Below are positions 23,276 to 34,282 of a stretch of 64,000 nucleotides of DNA, piece by piece. Under the pieces are notes generated by a model. It saw only the letters and a list, made by a program, of their open reading frames with translations. It had not been told where the DNA came from and did no database searches. Position 1 is the stretch's first letter, and the number at the start of each line of letters is the position of its first letter. The position numbers and the translations under genes are program-made. Source of the DNA: Gordionus sp. m RMFG-2023 (lineage: Eukaryota > Nematomorpha > Gordioida > Chordodea > Parachordodidae); contig NC_088777.1 of the NCBI RefSeq assembly GCF_954871325.1, positions 19,383,366 to 19,447,365 of the forward strand, given 5' to 3'.

Positions 23276-24631
23276 CCTTTAAAAAAAATTACAATGCATA
23301 GATAAATTAAAAAGTTAGAAATTATAGTAATATTATTATATCAATTTGAAATAAAAATGTTTATAAGGCATTTTTTTATTAATTTTTCTGAAACAGGGTT
23401 AGCACTCTTCCATTTCGGGCTGACATGACGCTTGTACATCATATGCATGGCTTATTATATTTGATGAATTAATATTTAATTTAAGTTGCTCTAAAATACA
23501 ATTAGTAATGCTTTCAGCAGAAAAACATTGTAAATTAATGATTATTAAATTTCATAGATTTCTCCACAATATATATAACGAATAATTATGCTCAGGTTTT
23601 CACAACATGTTTATTAATTTGTATAAATTAAATAATATTTTTATATAAATTTTGTTGTATTTTCATTTGAATTTAATTGTTAATAGTAAATTAAAGTAAC
23701 TAAATTTTTATTTAAATTAGAGGCCAAAAATTATACCCGAAAGCCAGGTTTGGGGCCAAAATTTTTTGGGGGGTTAGGGGCTGCCCTTTTCCCCCGGGCC
23801 CCTGTGGTTACGGCTTTGTGAATCTGACTAATATACGGCGCAGTTCTAAGCATGGAACCTGCCAAACTTTTGAAGCCCTATTAAACAGTATATACATTTT
23901 AATTTAATCTTCAATCCGTTTGGTAAACAGTGTAAATAAAAAATATATTGCAAAATATGAAAATTAGTAAAATTCACATCAAGATTCAAGGTAGAATGAA
24001 GAAAATAAAAAAATTACAAATAAAAGATGGAAAAAATTATTATCACTATAAAAATCAACTTTTTACCATATTACAATTTGAGACTCGATATCTCTAGCTG
24101 TGATTTTGATACTCTTATAATTTAGTAACAGTACCATAAAAAAATCAAAATGCGATACAAAAATAAGGTGGGTTCTGAAAACGATTATAATAGTGATTGT
24201 TTAGTAAAGTAATACAAAGTGTGCTTTTACAATTGAAGATAGGAAAGGTTAAACGCCGTTCCCACACGAACCATAGTGTCTCTAGGATGCGGATGCGTCT
24301 TTTTTTAAAATTTTTTATGTGAAAATTTTATTATAAAATGAAACGTGCCTCTTGTATTGTTTATTCGTAGATTTTTAAGATGTTTTTAAGCGCCTTTTTC
24401 TTTTTAACTTGAATAAGAAATTTCTAAAATTATTTTATATAATTTAAAAATTAAGGAGGGGTTTTATCAATTTAAAAGAAACGAAAGCAAATTTTCGTCT
24501 TGATATTAAGTAATGAAAACAAAAATTTTACATTATCGTATTCTATAGAGAAAGAATAAGGGGGAGGGGGGGGGATAAAATAAATTTACCTTAGGGCAAC
24601 TAAAAAATTCTTAATATCCATATTAAATTAA
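23276..24631. repeat. Gene-free DNA with a relative of the 10-11 kb repeat
   Basis: A GC-rich patch at 23750-23815 (G-run, CCCCCGGGCCCC, GGTTACGGC) is followed at about 23830-24010 by sequence related to 10800-10920, for example AATTTAATCTTCAATCCGTTTGG versus AATTATTCAATCCGCTTGG. No reading frame is recognised. A G-run lies at about 24559-24571. Confidence 0.5.
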
Positions 24632-25356
24632 TAGGACTGTGTCGACATTCAATATCGATCGGGACCTATATTTCGCGTTTTTAAATACCCCTTCGGGCCG
24701 ATATTTTTATAAAAGCCGATCCGATCTGATATTTTTATTGTTTTTGGTTATATTATGAGTGCATATATAATTATACAATTAATATCTTTTTTTTTACATA
24801 ATTTCATAATAATAAATTTATATGGAACCAAAATTCAATTTATTTGTAATGTTAAAAAAAAATCAAATTATTTAAAAGGTGAGTAGCTAAAATTTTATTC
24901 TACAACAAGAAAATGAATTTAAAATTAATGAGTACATTAAGATAGTTATTAAAACGGCTAGCTCAATTTTAGCCTAAAGTAAATTATGCAAGTTTAGATA
25001 TTTTGCCCACAGTCGGCAGAAAGGTTTGGACATCTATTATCAAAATTTCAAGGCTTATATATCAATGTTTATTTTAAAAATTGGTTAAATCTTGCCGTTT
25101 AACAACACCACATTCAGCCATAAATATTTTTCATATTTTAAATGAAATCTTTAACTTTTCGAGTATAAAAAAACAAAATACACTTATTCGTTAAAGTTTT
25201 TTTTTTGAATAGAAAATATTAATTTTATAGCATTTATCAAAATATAGATGGTAAATAAAATCAATTTAAATATCGGTATCGGTTATCAGATCGGTTTTGT
25301 AATATTGGAAATATCGGATTGGAACAACGAAAAATTTTTGAATCGGCACAGCCCTA
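24632..25356. mobile_element. hAT-like MITE with TAGGACTGTG ends
   Basis: A 725-bp segment with inverted ends TAGGACTGTGTCGA and TAGGGCTGTGCCGA (minus strand). Subterminal CCGATATTT/ATCGGATTGG words occur on both sides, and a non-coding centre shares a GCCCACAG...GGCAGAAAGG core with the 4740-5354 repeat. Flanking 8-bp words do not match, so the insertion is probably old. Confidence 0.55.
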
Positions 25357-26309
25357 GAAATAATTTTATCTATCAAACTAAACAATTTTTTAAAAATTAA
25401 ATTAAAAATACATTTAAAATTAAAAACAATAAATTTTTAAATAAATATTTTAAAAAATATATTTTCACGTGATCCCTCTTGACTACGTCACTATCCACTA
25501 TAATTCTTACTTATTAAATTACAATTAATCCGTTGATAAAATTAAAAAAATGATGCTTCAATTATAATTATGGATGTTAAATAGGTACTTTCGAGGAGAA
25601 ATGCGAAATTTCCAGGTAAATTACCCCGTTAAATATCATTTTTTTCGAAAATTTCCTCTAGTTTTCTCAATTTTTATATTGTGCTTTTTTAAATAAAATA
25701 ACAGTGATTTTTATCATTTTTTAATATATATTTTTATTCATCATTAAATTTTCACTTAAATTACCTAAATTAAAGGTATATTTTATTTGACACATATATA
25801 TATATACCCGATATTTAAATATGAAAGATATTTAAAAATTATTTTTATCATAATAAATTACCAATTAATAAGTACATTAAAATTAATCTTAAGTATGTAT
25901 TTGAAAAGTAAAAAACGTATTATTCAGGAGAACAATTAATTTATATTATAGTTAAGATATTTTCGATTTCTTTGTTTCTTAAATTTAATATATAGTAATA
26001 TATATATTCGAACGCCAAAATTAATTTTTGCTTTATCAATTTATAAGTTTTATTATTTATTTTTTCTTGTTTATTCTATGGAATTAGAAAAACTCTAATT
26101 GTAACTCTTCTAGTCTAAATAATAATATAGTATTCGTGTGAATATAAAAAAGTTTTCAAAATAATATTCTGTAAATAATTTAAACTTATAATTTTACATT
26201 GAAAATATTTATTTGAAATATCGAAATGGGAATTATAAAAGGAAATGATAAAAAAATGTGTTTTAGTAACAGAATATATCTATTTATGGAAAAATTGGCT
26301 CCTAGATTT
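25357..26309. other. Gene-free AT-rich DNA
   Basis: Nothing recognisable apart from a GACTACGTCAC motif near 25485 that resembles a hAT terminus. Confidence 0.4.
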
Positions 26310-26456
26310 ACTAATTGTAATTCTTGATCTACAGGATTGCTTTAAAGTGTTCTCAAAATTGACTAATTCTAATTTTGATCTTCAAGATTGCTTTAAAGTG
26401 TCCTCAAAATTGACTAATTGTAATTTGATCTTCAAGATGGCTTTAAAGTGTCCATA
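26310..26456 (+). repeat. Tandem repeat, three ~55-bp units
   Basis: The unit (TTGATCTTCAAGATTGCTTT followed by AAAGTGTCCTCAAAATTGAC) is repeated almost three times with few changes. It happens to be open in one frame, but it has no start context or homology that would make it a gene. Confidence 0.85.
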
Positions 26457-27105
26457 AAAGAAAATAATGAGCAATAATAGTACTTATTTTCATGAAACTT
26501 TAAAAAAACTAAATATTGCATGATTTTTTTTCCCAGAAATTCCCCAATTTTCCAGGAAATTTACATCCCTTATAATAGATTATAAATCACAAGCTATTAT
26601 GTTTATGTGATAAAACTTTTTCCCTATTTGAATTTAATTGTATTTTTTAAATTTTCATTTTGCAAACAGCCCAAAATATTTTTTTAAATATGGGTTAGGT
26701 TAGAAAAAGGGGGAGGGGGTTAAATTTAGCAAGCATTCACTGAGAAGAAAATAATATCTCAATTTAGATAAATGCTCATCTGAAAATATAAGATTTATAA
26801 GTAATAAATAGGGAAAATATAAATAGCCATAATTTAGATTTAAAAATTCCTTGACAACTCATTTTAAAAAAGAATTTGGGGAAAAGGTACTTTAATTTTA
26901 ATATACCTATTCTATGAAGTTAAACAGAATAGACTCTTAAATTAGCAAAAAGGGTGATGGATAATGTTTCAAATTTAATTTTTTAAAGATTTCCTAAATG
27001 AAAAACTTTATAAGAAATACATATTTTTAAATATTTTTATAATTGTTAAAAGAAATATATTTATTTGTTGATTATTGGGACAACTCAACTTATATAATAT
27101 TTTAC
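26457..27105. other. Downstream of the phosphodiesterase first exon; no further exon recognised
   Basis: This AT-rich stretch lies 3' of the minus-strand GAF exon and must be intron if that gene continues. I searched it by eye for the expected continuation of the GAF domain and found none. Confidence 0.4.
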
Positions 27106-27630
27106 TTCATAAGCATTTTTGATGTTTATAGGCTCTTTAGTGGCTGCAACAATACCAGCTATACCTTTACCCCAGGGTATTACAATGGCGTTTTCTGAAG
27201 AGTGAACTGATTCTTCTAGCGTTGACTTTTCAGTGACATCATACAAAGTGGATATCAATATGGGCATATCTTTGGTGCCCTTAGTCAGGAATAAACTGCC
27301 TCTGTCTGAATTTGTCAACAAACTGACATTCCTTAATATCTTATGACATAGTATGTTAATATCTAACTCATTTGAAATGTCTTTGATGAGTTCCATGAAC
27401 AAGTCATTCTCATTCAAGTTAACAATTTTTGATTCATCAATCAGTGTTGGAGGTGCTGATGTTTTTTTAGCCTTCTTGGTTTCGTCTCCCATTATAGACG
27501 AGTTGTCTAAAAGGTGAGAATCAGTACTAAGTATATTATAAACTAGTTCAGTGAATTTACTCTTTTGGGAAGGTGTGTATACATCTGAGACAAGAGATAT
27601 TGTTGATGATAAAAGAGAATTTTTTTTCAT
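27106..27630 (-). CDS. Cyclic-nucleotide phosphodiesterase, first coding exon (GAF domain)
   Basis: A 175-codon exon beginning at the ATG at 27630 and ending at a GT donor (27105-27104) after ...KNAYE. Residues 1-75 are a low-complexity N-terminus. Residues 78-175 begin a GAF domain of the PDE5/6/10/11 type, with LCHKILRNVSLLTNSDRGSLF, then STLYDVTEKSTLEE, then IPWGKGIAGIVA. In these enzymes a GAF domain binds cGMP or cAMP and controls a C-terminal HD-type hydrolase that turns cyclic nucleotides into 5'-monophosphates. The rest of the GAF domain and the catalytic domain would lie at lower coordinates on this strand, and I could not find them between 1 and 27100. The gene either has very long introns or is a fragment. 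The next six codons read in frame only because the donor is in an open stretch. Confidence 0.75.
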
Positions 27631-29014
27631 CTTTTTTTTGATTATTCATATAATTCTATCAAAAATTCTTGATTGATATTGACAAATAATATTATCTTAT
27701 CATCATATCTTTTTCGTAAAAACATATTTTTATAAATACAGGTGAAAAAAAAGGCATGTTCTAAAATACGATACGATCTAACCATATGTTTTTCATTTTT
27801 AAAGAAATATTATGTCATGTTATATTTTTTAGAATAAACTAGACTATTTTAGTTGAGAATAATATTAGTAATTTGTTAATTGTTTTTCCAATTTTTTATT
27901 TATTTAATTTTATTTCATTTATTATTTTACTACACTTATCTTCTTATTTTTCATACCCCCCCCCCAAAAAAAAAAAATACAAAATTGCACACGGCATATA
28001 TGATAAATGGACAGATCAGATTAGAAAAAAACATGGTGGGCTACATTTTAACGATGTAAAGAAAAGCTATAGTAGCTTTTCAAAATATTTCACAGAAAAA
28101 GACACTAATAGCAAGGAAATTATTTTATTAAATATATAATTGTTTTTACTTATCTTAAAGAACAATTTAAGAAAAATAAAAATAAAAATTGGGAATTTAA
28201 AGGTTTTGGTAAAATAAATATTTTAATCAATAAATAGAAATAGTAGCTGGTTAAAAATATTTTGATAAAGAAAACAGCCAATTAAAATTATAAAAAAAAT
28301 TAATATTAAATTATTATTTCATATTTTCAAATGAATAAAAATAAGAAGATTTATAAAATTGAACTAACCTAAAAATCGAACGTGTTCTTCAAAAAAAAAA
28401 TGGAACGCGTTCTTGTTCAAAGTTCGTCAAAGAAAAGGAACGTAATTCATCATTTTTTTCAAACCTATAGTTATTTAATTACTCCTATTTTTTTATTTAC
28501 TATATTATATTTTTGATAGGCAGACACTGAGCAGATAATTGATAATAAAGAAAAATAATCTCTATGTTGATAACTACTACAATAAGAGGTGGAACGAGAG
28601 CAATCAATCATAAACATTTATTGAAAGCCAGTGAGGATAATGACCACGCTTCACGATACCTTACTGTCACATATCTCAAAAAATTGCTCGTTAAGGGATG
28701 TAATATGTGGTTTTCCGATGTAAATGGATATTGAATTTTGATATTTCAAATTTAAGCATAGAACTAACTTTTCGAAACTGACTTTGTTAAAAAAATATAA
28801 TTTTTATAACGTTAAAAAGATTAATTACTATGTTAAGAAAAATTACTATTATTTTTACAACGTTAAAAAATTTACTATTATTTCTACTGTGTTATAAATA
28901 TACATGATGAAAATAAAATTACTATTTCTTATTTTTTAAATATTTTAAAAAATCATATTTCATACGATATATTTTTAGTGTAATTTTTTTATTACGTTAA
29001 AAAAAATATACATG
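27631..29014. other. Upstream of the phosphodiesterase; no gene recognised
   Basis: AT-rich DNA with a C-run (about 27956-27965). The stretch 27990-28138 is open and reads HGIYDKWTDQIRKKHGG, but I recognise no family. A similar non-coding word (AAAAATTGGGAATTTAAAGG) near 28187 recurs at 48960, in front of another DUF4371-type hAT remnant, so this may be the decayed 5' part of such an element. The promoter of the phosphodiesterase should be here, but no element is diagnostic. Confidence 0.4.
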
Positions 29015-31141
29015 AGGGAAGCAAATTTAACATTGTTTTTTTAAATAAATAAAAAGAAAATCATGCTATGGTATTGTGTAATTTTACAATAAAAAAATAG
29101 GCATTGGGGAAGCAAATAAATAAATGCTTATTATTTTGATAAATCAATGATATATATAATTGTAATAAATAAAAGAGAAAGAAATTTTTTTATATTATAT
29201 TTTTTCCCTACTTTTTTAAATAAAATATTTTTTCTCTTTAAAAGCAATAATTAATGTTTAATAATCGTAATTATATTATTGAAAATTTATTAATATTAAC
29301 ATTTAGCCTAGGAAATTTTGATGCGAAAAAATTGATTATTGAAAAAGGAAGACCAAAACCAATTTTACATAACTTAGAAAAAGAAATCAAAACTGCATTC
29401 GTAATTTTTCTATCAATAAAAAATATGAAAGGCTCATTGGATGTGAATTTTATAATTCTCTATATTGTTCGTCATGCCTATTATTCCCAAATAAAAAATT
29501 TGGAATGATAAAGGATTTTTAGATTTGAATAATTTTTCAAAGACAGTTAAACGGTTTGAAGAATTAACAGCTCATTTGCAGTATGATTAAATTAAAAACA
29601 TTGGCTAAAATCGTTTTGAAATTATAATAGATTCGATGAACAGCATAATTCAAAAGTCAAATTAAATAGAATAATATTAAAAATATTGATCAACTCTATA
29701 TTTGGAATTCAAGAGCTCGTATTCCATGGTGACGATGAATCTAATTCAGTAAATAAAGGAAATTATATTGAATTAATTTATTTGTTCGCGGAAGAAAATT
29801 TACTATTGAAACATCATTTAGAAAATAGTGCAGTTTTTTCGACTATCAAGCGATATTCAAAATAATTTTTAATTCCATTTTATGTGTTACACCAAATATT
29901 AAATGGAATTGGAAGAAACCCAATTTATAACAATAATATTAGATGAAACATCTAAATTATAAATCTCAATTTTGTCATTAAAATCTTGAATAATAAAAAT
30001 TATGAAAAAATTAATAGGTCAAAGTTAAAGAATATAATGTTTTTTTTGCACTAACTTTATCTAGTTTAATCAGTTTATTTAGTACATCATCTAAGCGAAC
30101 AGCGGAATTTGATAAATATGTCAAAATAGATTACCACAAGCAGCCCCAACGAAATTAAAATACAATGGTCGGCTGGTTCAAACAGTTTTTAATTATTTGA
30201 AGGATATAGTCTTTTTTTAAAAAATATGATTGATGAAGGATCTGATAATGTTTGGGTTAATGATGTTCTAATAACATTATCGTGGCTATTTAAATATATT
30301 AAATGATACAAATTTTCTAATTATGTTATATTTTTTTAAAGAATTTTTTATAGAATCTGATTTATTATTTAATATACTTCAAACTAAAATTAACGATATA
30401 TCTTATTGTCAAAGGTATTAACGATCAGAAATTCAGTTAAATTAAACATAGAAAACTTTGATGTTTTTTGAAGAAATTTAAATGTAAAAGAAAATATTAA
30501 AGACAATTTAGATAAAAAACGTAATAGATTCGGATTGCCCAATACAAAAGAATTTTAAAAAATTTTGATATAAAATAACAAATAATATAATTAATGAATT
30601 TAGGTTCGATACATTAAAAAATATCAAATTCATCAAATTGTTAGATATTAGTAAATTCCAAATATTTAATCAAAATTTCCCAAAATATTTATTCGATAAT
30701 TTAAATGATATTCTCAATATTTCGACTTACACCTGGAAACCGAATTAAAGGTAGTGTTTCTGGACGATGGATTTAAAAAGAAAAAGAATATTAATAAAAT
30801 ACTTAAATTTTTAATATGTACCTATTTGATGAAAAGTTTTAAAGAGTTTTTTAAATTATGCAAATTAATCTAAACTTTGGCTTCAACAACAGCAAGTACA
30901 GAATGGATTTTTAAAGAGAATCACAATTCTTATTGCAAGGATGAGTCAAAATATCGAATCTATTTTTGATATCGATTGAAAAAAATTATTAAAAAATTTA
31001 AGATCTATAACTTTTATAATTCAGTAATTGATCATTTTACTCAAAAACAAAGACGAATTCCACTTATTTGTAAATCTTAATTTCTTTTATGGTTTGGCTA
31101 ATAAATAAATAAATATAAAATATATTTTTGATTGCTTCCCT
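29015..31141 (+). mobile_element. Decayed hAT element (DUF4371 type)
   Basis: Plus-strand transposase remnants in several frames. About 29697-29860 encodes FGIQELVFHGDDESNSVNKG followed by YIELIYLFAEENLLLKHHLE, the signature of the DUF4371/TTF-type hAT transposases. A run near 30885-30960 (TASTEWIFK) resembles the C-terminal dimerisation region. Many stops and frame changes interrupt the coding. Ends are suggested by GAGGGAAGCAAATT (near 29014) and its inverse ATTGCTTCCCT (31131-31141), but no 8-bp duplication could be confirmed. Confidence 0.6.
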
Positions 31142-31811
31142 AGTAGTAAACTTGACGCTTCGTCACAGAATATAACATATAACAAATAAAATTAAAACAA
31201 TTGTATATGAATTTATAATGAAGAAAGTAAGAGAAGTTAAATAATAATATATTCAATTTTATTCATTTAGGATAAATCTGAATTCAATGGGATAAGATAT
31301 AATAAATCTTTAATTGTAAATCTGATTTATTTATATAAATGAAACGCATCTCAGAATTAATTTCACATGAACATAATTGTACATATTAAACTTAACTCAC
31401 TAAAAAATATATTTTGCATTTTCGGACCAATAATACATAAAAAATTCTTTTAAAGCCGGTATTGACTTTTTTCACTATCTCTTTACTGCCAATATGAGTT
31501 TAAGAATAGAGCTAGTCTCTAAGGTAACTACGGTCAAAATATTCTTCTCATTTTAAATTAACCTCTATTTATTTTTATCCTTTTAATTGAGGCAGTAACT
31601 CGCTTTGTTGCTTTCAACAACACATAAGGGCAAAGTGCATAATGATAGACAAAGACGAAGGTATATAATATTAAATTTAGAATATTTAATTTTCTCCTAC
31701 ATCTGATTTAAATATTAGAATATTTAAGAGGCAGAAATCCATGGTATTAAATAGTGCTATAAACGTTACTTCAGAAAGAAACGCGTTATTTGTAACATCT
31801 AAAACTGGCTG

Positions 31812-33400
31812 TAATTACCTAACACGGGGATTGATAAACGAGAATCATCGATCCGGATCATGTGATTTTTGGAAATGGATTAAACTAAAATAATTGCTGA
31901 TGTTATGGATTATATATATTGATTATTATGATATTGTTATCGGAATATATAAGATTAATATTATTTGTATAAATGGTTTCTTTGATTGCAATAAAGAATT
32001 ACAAGAATCCAACCTATATAAATATTGATATGCTATATATTGAAGACGAAAATGGGATCTGAATGGGAAAAATAAAAATTAATTGGTATAAGAATTGTTT
32101 ATTTGTTTGATGATAAATATATTATTATTATTATTCATGCTGATTAAATATAATTTGTGTTGATTAAATATAAGGACATGCTGCTGAAATCTAAAATAAT
32201 GTGAAAGAGATTGCAGGATAGATATTATTATGGAATTCTAAATGATTAATGAAACAATAAATATTTAATTGGGTACAAATGGTAATGAAGAATATTCAAT
32301 AATTATTGGATTTTAGGATATGATTTAGGATTTTATTAATTATGGAAGATAATTAGCAAATATAATGGTCCATCTGATATGAATAAAGTGTTAAATAGAT
32401 ATAAATATGAATTTGAGATAATGGAAAATATATGAAATATAATTTATGTAAATATTTTTTGTTGTTTGGATAATAGTTTAATTGGGGATATATTTGAAAT
32501 AGGAATGATATGGAATTTTGGGAAATTGATAACTCTATGGGAAATAGTATTGTGAAAATATGGATACTAACGATATAGTGACATTACATGGTAATTGTGC
32601 TTATGGATTATGATTATGGATCTAAGGTAATTTTGGGGAAAAAGGTTACTTATAAAAGAACCTGGAAAATTTGGATGTTGGGAAAAGTTTATTGAGAATC
32701 TGGTTAATTTTGACATTGGGGAAAAGGTAATGAAGTCCTGGTTAATTAGAAATAATTATAGTCCGGTTATAAAAATTAGAAACGATGTTGTACATCGAAG
32801 ATACTCAGGGGTAGTTGCCCAGTAGATTTCATTTAAAAGAGGTTTGTCTATCCATGATGCCCATTAAGTGATATAATGATTCGCTAAATGATAATAAGGA
32901 GTATTTGGAATAAAAAGGAAATTAGTGGTGGTTACAGGGACCTCATGGTGGTTCAAGCGATAGCGGATTATTCAAAGACTGTTCAATGTTTAACGCCTTA
33001 TGAACTATCCAGGTGGGTACGCAATTGTGGGTGCAATATTGTTAAGATGACCGCAATGCCGTCCAAGTGATAACGGGATCTTCGAGGATCGTTCAAATTT
33101 TAACGCCATTGGGATCATCCAAGGCTTGCGACTTGACGATGTATAGAATTGGATAAAGGAGTTAGGGAAGAAATATAGTTATTAGCTACCTAACCTAGGG
33201 AATGATATACGAAAATCATCAATTGGTTTTTGGAGATTGAGTAAAGTTCTAGATTAATTGCTGGTGTTATGGATTTTATATATTGATTATTATGATGTTA
33301 TTATCGGAATATATATGATTAATATTATTTGCATAAAAGGGTTATTTGATTTCAATAAAGAATACATGAATTAAATTTATATATATTGATATGTTATACT
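31812..33400. mobile_element. Short LTR-like element (TRIM-like fossil)
   Basis: Two direct repeats of about 220-230 bp (31812-32039 and 33183-33399), alike along their length but clearly diverged, each contain TATATATTGATTATTATGAT and an AATAAAGAAT polyadenylation-like signal. They flank about 1.1 kb with no coding capacity. A purine-rich run (GGATAAAGGAGTTAGGGAAG) directly precedes the right copy, as a polypurine tract would. This fits a small non-autonomous LTR element. It carries no gag, pol or envelope, and its diverged repeats make it an old fossil. Confidence 0.45.
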
Positions 33401-33429
33401 TACTCATTGCTTAAAAAATTAAATATAGC

Positions 33430-33660
33430 CGACTCAAAGAGCCGACTCTGAAGCCGACTCAAAGAGCCGACTCTGAAGCCGACTCAACGAGCCGAGTCTG
33501 ATGCCGACTCTGAAGCCGACTCTGAAGCCGAATCATCGAGCCGACTCATGCGGCTCATTGAGCCGCTCAAATTGAAATGAGTTTTGCGACTCAAAACTTG
33601 ATTAGATTTTAGGCTAAGTCTACTCGACTTAGCCAATTAACAACACTATATGTAAGCCTC
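33430..33660 (+). repeat. GCCGACTC minisatellite ending in a MITE terminus
   Basis: About ten short units (AGCCGACTCAAAG, AGCCGACTCTGA and variants) are followed by an inverted half (GCGGCTCATTGAGCCGCTCA) and by CTTAGCCAATTAACAACACTA. That last stretch matches the right end of the AGTGTTGTTAA MITE family (see 46545-46761). The left end of the MITE is not visible. The array appears to be an expansion of the subterminal GGCTCAA motif of such an element. Confidence 0.6.
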
Positions 33661-34282
33661 GAGATTTGGCAAACTTCAACCTTATGAGAAAAATCTTTAA
33701 CATATTATTATTTTGGCCAAAATCTTAATTGGACCGTTTTAAAAATCGACCCAAATTTGGCTATTAAATATCACAAATTATAGGGAGATAATCACAACCT
33801 TTCTTAAATATATTTTTGGCACTTTTATTTTATCTATTGCCCTAAATTATTTGTGTATATTTTTCTGCTGTTAAGTAAATAGGTCTGAACGTTAATATAT
33901 TATTTTGAGCAATTCATTTTTAATCTTGAGCATTACAGTTTAAAATCTGAGCAAATATTAAATTTTCTTCACAGCATTATAGTGTTTTTTTATTTATTTT
34001 AGCATTAAGATAGTTCTGAGTCATTCACATTCTGTAGTTTCTTTAAGGATTTTTATTTTTAGCGTTTCATGATGTTTAAATAATTTATATATTTTAGAAA
34101 TTAATTTCAATTTTATAAAATGACATATTAGGTAATATTTTCTTGATTTTTCAATAAAGCCAAATTATTATAATTATTCTTTTATCGAACAGAGGGCTTT
34201 ATCCTTCTATTATTTTTTTATATTAAATCTAGGACTTTGTTTGAGCTTAAATGCTTAAAGAAAATTTAAGATAAGAATAATC
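33661..34282. promoter_or_regulatory. Upstream region of casein kinase 1 alpha
   Basis: AT-rich 5' flank of the kinase gene. No TATA box or initiator can be picked out with confidence in such sequence. The promoter must lie here or within the last few hundred bases before the ATG. Confidence 0.3.

Noticed and set aside
24632-25490. A single large element running from the GACGTAGCC end at 9873 to the GACTACGTCAC motif near 25485
   Set aside because: No matching target duplication and the MULE lies between. The two motifs are more likely ends of separate old elements.
27990-28138. Open stretch reading HGIYDKWTDQIRKKHGG as a possible exon
   Set aside because: No family recognised and no supporting splice or start context; kept only as a remark in the intergenic entry.
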